The position numbers and the translations under genes were made by a program. This document shows positions 46,201 through 57,042 of a DNA stretch of 64,000 nucleotides, piece by piece. Source of the DNA: Daucus carota subsp. sativus (taxonomy: Eukaryota; Streptophyta; Magnoliopsida; Apiales; Apiaceae); assembly GCF_001625215.2 (NCBI RefSeq), contig NC_030381.2, positions 43,212,689-43,276,688 on the forward strand, written 5' to 3'. Under the pieces are notes generated by a model, which saw only the letters and a list, made by a program, of their open reading frames with translations, searched no databases and had not been told where the DNA came from. Each line of letters opens with the position of its first letter. Position 1 is the first letter of the stretch.

Positions 46201-46780
46201 ATTCGGTCTATTCAACATACAAAATCGTCCTTCCATAGTTCAAAGAAACCAAAGTATCCCACAGCTAAATCACCCTACTATCTCTTTATTTAAACCACCG
46301 AACCTAATTAAATCAACAGCCGAAATTTTCTCAGCCACACTATCCATATCTACAAACAAACACGTAAACCAACAAATTCAACAAATTTCACGACTCGCCA
46401 ATTCATAAGTAATCAGTGCAATTCCAACAAAATTCCAAAATTAAAACACAAATAAAACATAATTCCAAATACAAACAAAACCTAACCTGAAGCAAGCACC
46501 AAGCAAGATTAAAGAGAGCCACAAGCCAAAGAAAGCCATAATAAGCAATAATAACAAGTGATCGATCATTCGAAAGCTTTACGAAACTCTTCTTAGCTTG
46601 AACCACCAAGAACACCACAAACAGCAACGAAGGAACAATCAATCCAATATTATGCAAAAACCCATGACAATTAACAAGCCATCCGTACAAATTGCCGCCA
46701 GTTATGACATAATGTGTATCTACCGAGTCTGAGATCATTGAAATTGGGGGTTGTGCAACTATACTCTCTAGATTTCTCAT
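43252..46780 (-). CDS. CAND2: Seven-helix membrane protein, CAND2/TPRA1 (Tmemb_40) family
   Basis: This family contains the plant candidate G-protein-coupled receptor CAND2 and animal TPRA1; biochemical function is poorly defined. Six coding exons join in phase: 46487-46780, 45188-45379, 43958-44120, 43631-43736, 43459-43540 and 43252-43332 (918 nt, 305 residues). Conserved blocks: CHGFLHNIGLIVPSLLFVVF, DRSLVIIAYYGFLWLVALFN, AWECTSARQTPWNILSLF, MLFLEVSLVAFLLQGNHASG, EALTRTFVVSGLIVAFDTLL, VKWGLWVIHKLLLTAVYG, SDWRERLPARPAFYKY and the C-terminal VYYSEMKDAGFFDADWEL. About seven hydrophobic segments are visible. All introns are GT-AG. Intron 1 holds a partial duplicate of exon 2 near 45427-45488. 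The 3' end has a damaged copy at 31.2 kb. The gene itself looks intact; signalling through G proteins is inferred only from the family name. Confidence 0.93.
45427..45488 (-). pseudogene. Partial duplicate of CAND2 exon 2 inside intron 1
   Basis: The stretch GTGATAGGATATTCTGTGGT and GCTTGCAGAAGCACATTCTT repeats, with few changes, 45327-45378, which encodes the start of exon 2 (AWECTSARQTPWNILSLF). No matching splice acceptor is kept (ATGCATAAAA replaces ATGCCTGTACC), so it is unlikely to be used. Confidence 0.7.
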
Positions 46781-47365
46781 TATTATCTTAACTGTTGAGC
46801 TACATGTATAACACTGGTAGATTCAATTGTTGATTTCACAGAGGAATATTTTTTAGGAATTTGGGGATTTTGAAGAAAGCCCTAACCCTAATTGGATTTC
46901 AGCAAGATTGTGTTTTAGTGTTTGACTGGATGTTAAGTTAAGTCATACTCTCCTCCGTGTCTTAATATTTTCATGTTTTCTGTTATCAAGTTTATCAACA
47001 CACATTTTTCTTCATTAATATCTTTAATTTCATATTAATATTAAATATAAAAACTTTATTATATTAAAATACTTGCAAATACGAATCCAATAAGATCACT
47101 CACAACTATATTTAATCCTAAAAATTAAACATAAATTAGTAATTTGTCTAATGTTATGAACAGTTCGACACATGAAAGAGGAAAAGTAAAAAGAAACGGA
47201 GAGAGTATATTGCCATGTGCCATTTCAAACTTGGCAGCTCGGTAACTTTTGGTAAGACGGTAAGTGATAAAATTCGAAACTTATTATTTTTAATTTTATT
47301 TTTAATATTATTTCACTGATGGTTGTGTATTTGTTGTTGTCTCGTATTTGTTTTTGCTACTTTTA
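46781..47365 (-). promoter_or_regulatory. CAND2 upstream region
   Basis: Holds the 5' leader and promoter of the CAND2 gene. On the + strand CCCTAACCCTAATTGG at about 46880-46895 is a telo-box-like word close to the likely transcription start. Upstream sequence is AT-rich, with no gene. Confidence 0.35.
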
Positions 47366-47735
47366 TGCAGTGTTCTAAAAATCCTTGATTTAACCGATTA
47401 ATCCCCCACTAATCCTCTGCTCGGTCACCGATTCGATATTTGAAATTTGATTAATCCTTATATATATTTCTTAATCGAAGTATATATGATAAATTATTAA
47501 AATTAAAATACTATATTACTTGAAATATGAATAATTATAGAGTTTATGAATATAGAAAATATAATAGTTACTAAATAGCTAATATAATAATAACTAAATA
47601 TTTTAATATTAAAATAAATCCGATTCTCACTCCGATTAATCCTTCCGATTAATCCCCGATTTCCGATTAATCCCTGAATCGGTAGCTCAGTCGATCAGGT
47701 CCGATTCCCGATTTCTGTAACACCGCTTTTATGAC
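47366..47735. repeat. Dispersed TIR repeat, copy B
   Basis: It begins AGTGTTCTAAAAATCCTTGA and ends CCCGATTTCTGTAACACCG. The reverse of the end (GTGTTACAGAAATC) loosely mirrors the start, suggesting short inverted termini. The interior carries repeated CCGATTAATCCC words. It is co-linear with the copy at 27.8 kb. Non-coding. Confidence 0.5.
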
Positions 47736-49878
47736 AGTGTATCCAAAAAAATTATTAACTGATTCATTATAATTCTCATATTGAGTTTTTAATATTTTCT
47801 TATATCAATTAGTAATAGAAATAATAAAAATCATTTATCTCTAAATATTTTTCAAATATTGACATGAGTTGATGTATTTTTAGTTAAACATAATTTTCAT
47901 ATTTCATATTTTCCATATACGCTTCTTCTTCTTTTTTCTTTTTTTTTTGAAAATGAGAATAAATCTCAACGAGAATCGGCAATTCACCGTGATAATTCTT
48001 TCATTCAAGAAAGCCTATTATCTAACCGTCGGACATGCAAGATGACCGGGGAAATTTAGACAATAAAACTTTAATGTCCGAAAAGAAAACCGACCTTCTT
48101 CCAAGAATCCTGAAAATAAAACAAGAGAAACAAAAAGAATATAAGTCGATATATTTAACAGATTATATCAAAATATTCCCACAATCATGATAACTCATGA
48201 TTGAGACAATTAAGCTCTTAATTAAGGCATAATAATAAAATATTAATATCCTTAATTAAGACACAATTAACGCCCTCAAATAAGGCTCAATTAACACGAA
48301 TTAAATAAATAGATAATGATTCATATTTGTCTTTTAAAATCACAGAAGATAAATGTTGATCTCTTCAACTATGTGTATGTGTTAATCATACATAATATAC
48401 ATAATTTTACTGAGAAAAAAAAATAGCTTCTTAGGAAAGATTACAGCGGTGACAACCAAGAGTGACGGTATCCATAGGTCACTGTCAACAAGATGATGAA
48501 AGATCTATCTATGAGATAAGAAAGATAGTGCCACAGAAAATAACAAAACGGAACAAGTTCTGTTCAATTTTTTGGCTCCGTTCTTTTAAATTTGTTTTTC
48601 AAGAAAATTATATCTTTAACACTGTCTATTTATTTTTTAAAAAATATTTTTATCTGTTGGGTCCTTCGAAAAATAAGTTCTTACATTCCCTCGAAAAAGA
48701 ATCCATAAAAAAAAAGTTTCAATATATTTCTTAAAACTTATTTTATAAAAATATTTTTTTAGTGAAAACTTATTTAAGTAAATTTTTTTTGAGATTACCT
48801 TTTGTGAAAAATATTTTTGAAAGTGAAATCTTTTTCCATAAAATATATTTTCAAAATGGGAAATTTTTCAACAACAAGCAGATTCTAAATATTATTTTAA
48901 TTTAATTATTATTATTCAGTCTCCACGTTTAAAATAGAACTTGGACATATAATTTTTTTAATATATATTAAAGAAAATTAACAAATAAATAAGAATTATA
49001 CATCTTTTTGAAGTTTCTTTCCAACAAAAAGATTCATAACATTTTTAATCATGAAAAACACTTCACTATATATATAATAAAATTATTGTTAATTAAAAAT
49101 TGGTCACGCCGGTTATTGTAAAAAAAATTTAGATAATAATAAAAAAGATAATCTATTACAAATAATATTGTTGAATATGCTTTGATGAGTAATTAATTGT
49201 AGTAATATTAATTTTGTTGAAGAATAATATCATATAAAAATATTTTTAAGATAGTCATGTCTATTCACCATACTTTTTCATCAATTTTTTTAACTAAATT
49301 AAATAATGTAAAACCTCTAATTAAATAATGTAAAATCCCTGAAAATATTTATGATGATTTTATTTGCATTGATCGGAGTTTGAGGCAGCTAGATGATTTA
49401 ATTTGCATTGATTGGAGTTTGAGGTAACTGGAATGCTTATAAATTTGGAGGACATCATTGCCATCTTCTGATCTCACATCAACCAGTACAATGTTTCTTT
49501 TTCCTTTTCAACCTTGTTCAACCAGTATAATATTTCTTTTCTACTTGTCACCAACATCAAACTAGTATAATATTTCCTCATCATCGACAAAATGAATGGA
49601 GCCACATGCTAGCAACTCGATGATGATAATATCCCGTGGCGGATCCAGGTCTTGAAAATAAAGGAGGTCATATATAATATTTTGTAACGATGACTAATCA
49701 GGATGAACATAAAAAAATTTTAATATTCGTAGTAGTCATCTCCACCTTGATTAAAATGGTGGATACCGGAATGATAACATAAAAAACAAAATTTTAATAT
49801 TCGGGTTATGTTATTTTTTACCGTTGCATTTATTATTGCATTTATTATGTAATTATATAAAATTAGGGACAAAAATAT
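47736..49878. other. AT-rich intergenic region with transposon scars
   Basis: A T-rich tract at about 47926-47950 is followed by GAAAATGAGAATAAATCTCA, which could be the 3' end of a minus-strand retroposon. A GTGGCGGATCCAGGTCTTG word at 49635 resembles a hAT-type end like the one in the P450 hinge. Otherwise low-complexity sequence with no supported gene. Confidence 0.35.
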
Positions 49879-51172
49879 ATGGGGAAGCATGTTCGGCTAG
49901 ATTTGTCTGTGAACTACAATAATTTATGTGCTTTATTGTATTCGAAATTGAAGATTAATAGTAGTAGGTTTGGGTTGAGGTTATTTTATAGGTGTAAAAA
50001 TCCCGATGATCTAAAATTTGGGATTGTACCAATTGAAGATGATGATGGTGTTGAGTTGATGTTTGGTGTTGTGGTGTCAAATGTATGCCTTTTTTTTAAA
50101 TCTATGTGGAAAAATTGTCGAGTGATGGGAATTTCCCTCTTATCCTTATAAAGACCGCTTCTAATAATATGAGAGATTTACTTTTATTCGTTGAATTTGT
50201 TTTCGACGAACATAAGAGCGTGACCCTCATTATTCGAGCACATGATTTATACATTATCATGCATCTGTGGTAAAATCATCATGCCTTTTTACTTAACCAG
50301 GAAAGGACGAATCAACTTAGGAAGACACAGTGATGCTTCAAATATGCATAATATCACTTACACGGTAATGGAATCTCTTGGTGATTTATACCCAGTCTTG
50401 GAAAGCACTGCTCAAATCCAAAAGAATGGAGCTCAACATAGGGCAAGAAGGCTTTGAGATTGCTCCCAATAATCTTCTTGAAACTAATCCTCTCACAAAT
50501 ATCCGCAGTACAACATTTTCTTATCTCTATCTAGCTATCTTTATTTGTGAAGGAATGCGAATATTATATATTCATAACAGTATATTCAGTACTTTTGTCG
50601 AAGAAGGTATGACAGTACCGGAGCATTTTTTTCTTATCTCTATCTAGCTGTCTTTATTTGTGAAGGAATGCGAATATTATATATTCGTAACAGTATATTC
50701 AGTACTTTTGTCGAAGAGGGTATCTCTATCTAGCTGTCTTTATTTGTGAAGGAATGCAAATATTATATATTCGTAACAGTATATTCAGTACTTTTGTCGA
50801 AGAGGGTATCTCTATCTAGCTGTCTTTATTTGTGAAGGAATGCGAATATTATATATTCGTAACAGTATATTCAGTACTTTTGTCGAAGAGGGTATGACAG
50901 TACCGGAGCATTTCTTGCAGTATTTTTATGGTTGGTCTGCAGCATCCTATATTTTCACAGCCTATGCTACAAATAATCATCATGGTCCCTTCAACTGTTA
51001 TCAAGTCTATCAAGTCACAGCTGATTATGGAAAGATGGGGACAAGCCTTTGCACCAAGAAATGTCAACACCGATATGATGGCTTTATATCAGTACACCGT
51101 CGATCAATATCACCGGAATTTATTGCGAGAAACACCATGATAAGTAAGTATTGTAGTATCAACTCTTCCTAA
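49879..51172 (+). pseudogene. Broken MULE-like transposase-related remnant
   Basis: The first frame (49879-50151) reads VRLDLSVNYNNLCALLYSKL, then FGLRLFYRCKNPDDLKFGIV and PIEDDDGVELMFGVV. This resembles the N-terminal PB1-like region that precedes plant MULE transposases. After about 50150 the frame is broken. Short frames continue to about 51170 (MESLGDLYPVLESTAQIQKN; ERWGQAFAPRNVNTDMMALY), whose family I do not recognise. A tandem repeat interrupts the region at 50.5-50.9 kb. No DDE catalytic region is visible. Non-functional. Confidence 0.45.
50522..50910 (+). repeat. Tandem repeat of 86-113 bp units
   Basis: Units start at 50522, 50635, 50721 and 50807 with TATCTCTATCTAGCT. They continue TTTATTTGTGAAGGAATGCG and TATTCAGTACTTTTGTCGAA. 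The first unit has an extra GACAGTACCGGAGCATTTTT, the middle two lack it, and the fourth regains it. This fits expansion of one segment within the remnant. Confidence 0.85.
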
Positions 51173-51943
51173 GAGCTCTAAGAGACACTATTCTTGACAG
51201 AGTGAGGAAGAATGAATGGTGTCTATTATGAATGATAAAGTTGAAGGTCAATACATTAATTATGAATTTAATTATGAATTTAGTTATGAAATAATTACAT
51301 TTAATTATAAATTATTATTATTTTATTTTTGCCGTGAATTATAAATTATTATTAATTGCATGTATTAGTGATACAAAAGGTCAAAATAGTAATTTATTGG
51401 TGAATAAACTATTACATGTTAGAATCTTATCTTATCTTATATCTTATCTTATATATATAATAGATGATATATTTTAATATTTAATATTTTATTCATGTTT
51501 AATTTTTTCTAGCGATATACTTGTGTTGGGAATACAAGCACTAAATTCATTAATATGCTTGTGTATTTGAATTTCAAATCAAACTATACTACACTAAATT
51601 TGAAATATTAAATATTCATCAATCAGCATCTGAGCTTATTTACGAATTTATTTACGTATTGTATGGTTAGAATTCATTTGTTGCATCTCTCCTAGAATTA
51701 TTTCATATAATCTTTTATGATATTTAAATAATATAATTTTATAGCAATTTAAAATAATGAGAGTTTATAAAAATATCCATATTTCCCAATTTATTTTCAA
51801 AAGTACGGTCAAAATTGTAAATGAGATTGTAACGCTGGTTGAAATAGTTAGATTATCAGGTTATTGCGTTAGAAACGAGGTTACATATATGACTGAATCA
51901 TAATTTTGAAAAAAAATTGTAACTTTGATATTTTTGAAGAAAA
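51173..51943. other. AT-rich spacer
   Basis: Contains repeated AATTATGAATTTA and TCTTATCTTATA words near 51250-51460. No gene or defined element seen. Confidence 0.3.
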
Positions 51944-53184
51944 TCTAAATTATATACTTATATATAATAAGTGTAAGAGAGACAATGGTCGCATGGTCGT
52001 CTTACTATCATAAACTTATCATCCGTTCGATCGTATCTAAAATAAATAAGTAATGTTATATTAAAACAAAAACATGTTCTATTCTATTAGGCAACTTGAT
52101 GTCTGCTTGTATATTTATGACTCCTTTTCTTAATCCAAAACAAATTTTACGTTCTAGATGTTTATGAATTTTTTAATCCGAAATAAATATTTCTTACCGG
52201 TTTTAATTTTAGAAGCATATAAATCACACTGACAAAATTATTTATATTTAATATATTTTCTTAAACAACGTATTAAAATAAAAATAATAATATGCACAAT
52301 ATCAAAACTAATAGGCCGAATTTATGTGATGAATGAACACAAAAAACTTTTCTTAATCCAAAATAAATTTTACATTTTTCTTGCATGTTTATGATTGCTT
52401 TTCTTAATTCAAAACAAATTATGTTTACCAATTTTAATTCTAACCATATAAATTTTTAGAAGAATAAATAAATCACATTAGGTATCATAATTCTAAGATA
52501 AATATATTTATAAATATAATCTAATAAGTTGGCATCACATATATAGAACCCAACTACACAAATACATATCAGCAAAAAAATTAAGGGAAAGACGTGAAAT
52601 TATCGTATTTGAAGTTGATATTACATACAAAATTCTCCCATACAAATACAAATTAATCAAAAATAGTATATATAGCAGAATCTTCAACATCCGAGACCGA
52701 GACAACACCAAAAATTTTCAAATATAAAACTGGCCAAGATCATGAGCATAAATCACTCTTACATAGCCTAATTAATTTCTCCTATCATCTTTGTAAAAAT
52801 CATTTTGTAAAATTTTGTTAATATCAAAATATAAATATATCAGCAGAATAAAAGACGAGCATACAATTTCATGAAAAATATTTAAAAGGATAACAAATAG
52901 TTGATCATAATAAATGATGTTGCGAACAATATAACATTACTACTGAACAAACACGAAGACAAAGGTCAAAATTAAGACTGACCAAAAGGACCAGACAAGA
53001 GGTTAATACTACACAAATAAGTTCTGCATTAAAAAATAATATAATTTCATATTTTATTTTTATTTAATTTAAAATTATGATTTATCATTGATAAATATTT
53101 TTTCCCATCATTTTAAATATATTATGAATAAAATTTTATAAAACAATTAAAAAGGTCTCGTGAATTGCACGGGCTATAAGTTAG
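51944..53184 (+). mobile_element. Candidate non-autonomous Helitron
   Basis: The proposed 5' end is TCTAAATTATATACTTATAT, preceded by A. The proposed 3' end has an imperfect hairpin (CTCGTGAATTGCACGGG), then CTATAAGTTAG followed by T. Plant Helitrons typically end with a CCCGTGC/GCACGGG hairpin shortly before CTRR and insert between A and T. Here the hairpin and last four bases are degenerate. Interior AT-rich, no helicase. Tentative. Confidence 0.4.
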
Positions 53185-53795
53185 TAATAATAACACATTA
53201 TTTTCAAAATATATCATTATAACCAATCACACAATGTCTTGCTTTCAAAATGATGCGAAATAAGTTAGAAGTAGAAAGTACTAAATTGTTTTTATAATTT
53301 ATATTTTTTTTCCTAAACATTTTAATATCTTATCATCACTAATTTATTTCTTACTTTTATTCCGGTTATTTACAAAGTCATTTTGTTTAAGATAAACAAA
53401 ACTGTCCTAATAAGATGGAATCTTTTTGATACAATCTATCTGTGTACGAAAGCAGCCCTGTGTTTAGGACGGAGAATGAGAGTGTGCATTCAAACAAAAA
53501 CATAAAACTCGAAGCCTCCATTAACCCGTCAGTCGTACATTGTACTCAACAAAAAATAAAAACCGAAAATAACACCAGCATAAAAGCATCCGTTCTTATT
53601 TTTTGATATAAATAAATGATACAGATATCGTTTTCTTATTTATTAAAAAAAACCACACATTATATCTAACAATCTCCAAAATTCTAAATTGAATCAAATA
53701 TAATGCACACTATGGACATTGTATCTTAATGTTAAGTCAAACTTGTCACTCAATTAATAAAACAACTCAATACAGAGATAATGTTGGTCATATCT

Positions 53796-55728
53796 TCAGG
53801 CTGCACTTGAATTCATGATCTTGGTAAGTTCCTCTAGTTTGGACATTCTCAGCCTCTCACTTTCTTTCACCAACTGTAAACAAAAGCAAAACACTTAATT
53901 AAGTGGCATTCCACCTCTTTCAAAAGATAAAGCTAATCGCGCAATGTTTGAACGAAGAAAAGCAGCGACCGATTCTCCAGAATCTCACAATGTTAGGACC
54001 GATTCTCCAGAATCTCACAATGTTAGGAGGATAGCTTATTAAGATAATATATTACTCCCTCCGTCCCCCTCAATTGTTTACATTGGAGGGGGACACGGAG
54101 ACCAAGACAATGTATGAAAAATGAGTAAAGTTAGATGAAAAGTGGGTAAAGTGGTGGGACCTATCAATATTTAATAATAGATTTGATATAATGGAGGAAG
54201 GTAGTGGGTGTAATAGTAGTTTTTATTGTTAAATATGAGATAGTGGGGGAAGATAATGGATGTAATGTGCCTGTTTGGGCTTAAGAAGCAAAGGATTCTT
54301 TTGAGCAGAAGTCCAGAAGAGAAGTTGGTCATGTGTTTGGGAAAAAAAGTCGAGCGCTCAAAGTTGGTTCTAGAAGCAGAAAAAAAGAAGCCTGGAATCC
54401 ATGCTTTTTTTATTCTCTTCTCACCTTTCAAAACATAGCTGCTGTGCTGTGTATCTCCGCTGGATTTATTTAATTTATAAATCATATTTAATGTGAAATT
54501 AATATAATTTTGTTGGTTTTACACAGTAAAAATGATCCTTAATTGTTACATTATTATTATTTAAATTATTTGTGTTTAGTATAATGTATTTAAATTTCTA
54601 AGCAAGTTTATCTATTATCAATTTACACTCTTTTAAAAATAATATTATAATGTACCAAACACTGCATGAACTTAAAAGTCAAATCATCCAAACACTAAAA
54701 AAAACTTATAAGTTTAAGTAGCCAAACACTAAATTTTTACTTCTGCTTCTCACTTCTACTCCACTTACTTCTTTTAAGCAAGAAGTCACTTCTTTTAAGC
54801 TTAGCCAAACGGCCCCAATGATGGTAAAAATTTACTATTTATAGTAACGTAAAGAAATGAGAGGGACATCCCAAAATAGTAACCGTAAAGAAATGAGAGG
54901 GACAGAGGGAGGATTTCAAAACATGAGCATGAGAATATTATGATCGTTCTTGAGTCTCCGAAACTGGGCTCACCATGATCATATATTATTCTAACAAAAG
55001 CATCCGCTAAATTTGTTTACAAGTAAATTATCATAGATATGTAAAGGGAATGATATACACCAACAGTAAAAGTCTACATTTTGCACCTCTACTAATGTGG
55101 TTGTGAGTTTAGCTTTTTCATTGTTCTTCTCGTGAAATGCCTCCAGCGTTTCTTTATACTCTTTCTCCTGTGTAGCAAATGAAAGGTTTCCGGATTTCAC
55201 TTTAGCCCGAGTGTTCCAATCTTGTCAAAAATAAGAAAATATAAGAAATTCACCTTCTTTTGGCAACTCTGTCCGAGGAGTTTGAGGTCACGGTTGGTAA
55301 TATCAATTTTCTTTCTTACAACGGCTACTTCCTTCCTCATGGGGTCTCCTAGCACCTCCAGCTGCTGTTATAATAACATATTAATAAAACTGAGTGAACA
55401 TCGGAAATTTATCAATAACACTACAAGAAAAATGGTTTTTTTTTGTCAATTATGATCGATTTTAGGCGAATAACGATCGAATTTCGGGTCGAAAAAAGCC
55501 GCAAGTTTCACATCAACTCTTGTATACACTTACATTCCAAACTTGTGCGAGACGTCTTGTTTCTTCTTCTGCTCTGCCAAGCTGATACTCCACTTTTTCC
55601 TTTACCTCCATTTTCTTCTTCTCAATCTCCTCTTCTTTAGCTCGAAATGAAGCCATGGTCTCATCCTCGTACTCTGATTCCATAGAAATATTCCCATTAC
55701 TTGCACTGTTTCCTTGGTTTTTCATCAT
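53796..55728 (-). CDS. DUF662 coiled-coil protein (RAB6-interacting golgin-like / ACIP1 family)
   Basis: Small plant coiled-coil proteins annotated as RAB6-interacting golgin-like; some members (ACIP1) associate with microtubules in immunity. Four coding exons join in phase: 55534-55728, 55254-55364, 55087-55167 and 53796-53873 (465 nt, 154 residues). The N-terminus is acidic and Ser-rich. The conserved core follows: MASFRAKEEEIEKKKMEVKE, VEYQLGRAEEETRRLAQVW, LEVLGDPMRKEVAVVRKKID, NRDLKLLGQSCQKKEKEYKE and LVKESERLRMSKLEELTKIM. Almost the whole protein is helical coiled coil. The start of exon 2 could shift by one codon (tandem CAG). A methionine at the MASFRAKEE block is an alternative start. 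Introns 1 and 3 host transposon pieces. Length matches the family. Confidence 0.9.
53966..54030. repeat. 31-bp tandem duplication in DUF662 intron 3
   Basis: GACCGATTCTCCAGAATCTC followed by ACAATGTTAG occurs twice in direct tandem without change, next to the nested MITE. The lack of differences points to a recent event. Confidence 0.85.
54055..54911. mobile_element. Stowaway MITE in DUF662 intron 3, interrupted
   Basis: The left end CTCCCTCCGTCCCCCTCAAT, preceded by TA, pairs with the right end GAGAGGGACAGAGGGAG. The second TA has mutated to GA. The right part carries two copies of GTAAAGAAATGAGAGGGACA (about 54850 and 54885), the subterminal motif also seen at 13.7 kb. At 857 bp it is too long for a Stowaway because another element sits inside. 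Confidence 0.7.
54269..54816. mobile_element. Second MITE nested inside the Stowaway
   Basis: The left end GCCTGTTTGGGCTTAAGAAG and the right end in reverse (GGGGCCGTTTGGCTAAGCTT) are inverted copies. Both are followed by AAGAAG/AGAAGT words; near the right end CTTCTTTTAAGC also occurs twice. The GGCCGTTTGG-type end is common in plant hAT- or Mutator-like MITEs. No clear target duplication was seen, so the superfamily is open. Confidence 0.6.
55419..55510 (+). mobile_element. CACTA transposon terminus in DUF662 intron 1
   Basis: CACTACAAGAAAAATGGTTT is the classic start of plant CACTA elements. It is followed by GATCGATTTTAGGCG and GATCGAATTTCGGGTCG, which look like subterminal repeats. The matching opposite end is absent, so only a terminal fragment remains in the 169-bp intron. 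Confidence 0.6.
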
Positions 55729-56867
55729 TGTTTTGATAAACTCTGTGCTTATATAGTTTGATTCTTTACAAATATGTGCTTCCCCTCTCTATTTATATAT
55801 AGCTTTCTTTGCTTTTGCTTAAATTTCTTCTTTCCCGGCCGGAAACCATGCATATCATCAAATAAGCAACAAACAGTAACTAAATTCTTTGAATTGAAGA
55901 CTTGTGATCTCCAATTGTTCTTGCTTAAAGCATGAGAAATTATGGTAGGTGAGATGTTACTCCTTTTAAAGACCCAAAGGAAGGTAAAAAGTAAGTATAT
56001 TATTTTTAGTTTAAAATAGTACGTATCAAAATTTATTTTAATTTTGAAGAAGAATGTTGGTTTGCGTTAGTTTATTTGATATATAATTATATTCTTTTTA
56101 ATTTTATTTTAAATATTTGGAAATAAATTATTTGATGCTAATTTAATTATATATATTTTTCATATAATGTCAAGTACAAATCATAACTATTCTATATTTT
56201 GTTTAGACCGGTATTATTTTGATTATTTATTGATTTTTTATATTTAATATTAAATATAATTATTACTCTTTCCGTCCTATTTTTCATGTCCCTTTTGAAA
56301 AATTTACACATTTTAAGAAAATGTTAGTTGAGTATTTAAATTTTTTATATAATCATATTAGATTATATTATGTTCTTAGATTACGTATATTAGTAAAATA
56401 AAAATATGTGTAGATAATGTGAAAATGAGCTGTAAATGTAACGGTAAAGATCGCCCATGTAATTGGGAGCTGTAAGCCTGTAACGCTGAGCATAGATTAA
56501 CCAATTTTTGTGTGTGCATAGTTGAAAATTGGAGATTGTTTAATTGACTATGACGATGTGATCCGATATCTCTCGATAACAAATTGTTGATCCATATAGC
56601 ATAGGTACGTATATCAATTAAAGTTTCTGCTTTCTCCATATTCTGTACATTTAAGAGTGTATGATTATACATTGCTATGCAAATTTGAGTAGATTCTAAT
56701 GATATACAATGTAAATTTATAATGTACGGTCAGGAGAAATCATAATCTACATTTTAATGTTACCTCCTTGCTCATATTCTAAACGGGATATACTCGATAA
56801 TGTGTGAAATTGTTTGGTTTACTTTAATGTTACATTAATTATATGATTGTTGTGTGTGTGCGCGCAG
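55729..56867. other. Divergent spacer between DUF662 gene and SCD2
   Basis: This bidirectional promoter region separates two genes transcribed away from each other. A TATATATA word near 55793 lies about 65 bp upstream of the DUF662 start region. On the SCD2 side, a TGTGTGTGTGCGCGCAG sequence ending at 56868 looks like a 3' splice site, so SCD2 probably has an untranslated first exon upstream. No other gene. Confidence 0.45.
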
Positions 56868-56907
56868 ATGTATAGTCATTGAGGAAGGGGAGGGATCAAT
56901 TCAGTGA

Positions 56908-57042
56908 ATGAGAGGCGATGACGTCACCAATGCAACGCCATGCACGGTCTGCCTCAGCTGCTGTTGGGTCAGCAAGTGGGAAGAAGCTGTTACATTCAAA
57001 AGCTGCGGCTCAGAGGCTGGCGAATGTGATGGCGGCGGTTGA
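56908..57042 (+). promoter_or_regulatory. Upstream ATG frame overlapping the SCD2 start
   Basis: An ATG ten bases before the SCD2 start opens a 44-codon frame ([12 protein letters not shown]...) in another phase. It ends at TGA 57040-57042, inside SCD2 exon 1. Such an overlapping upstream frame usually lowers translation of the main frame. Whether the transcript includes this ATG depends on the 5' end. Confidence 0.5.
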
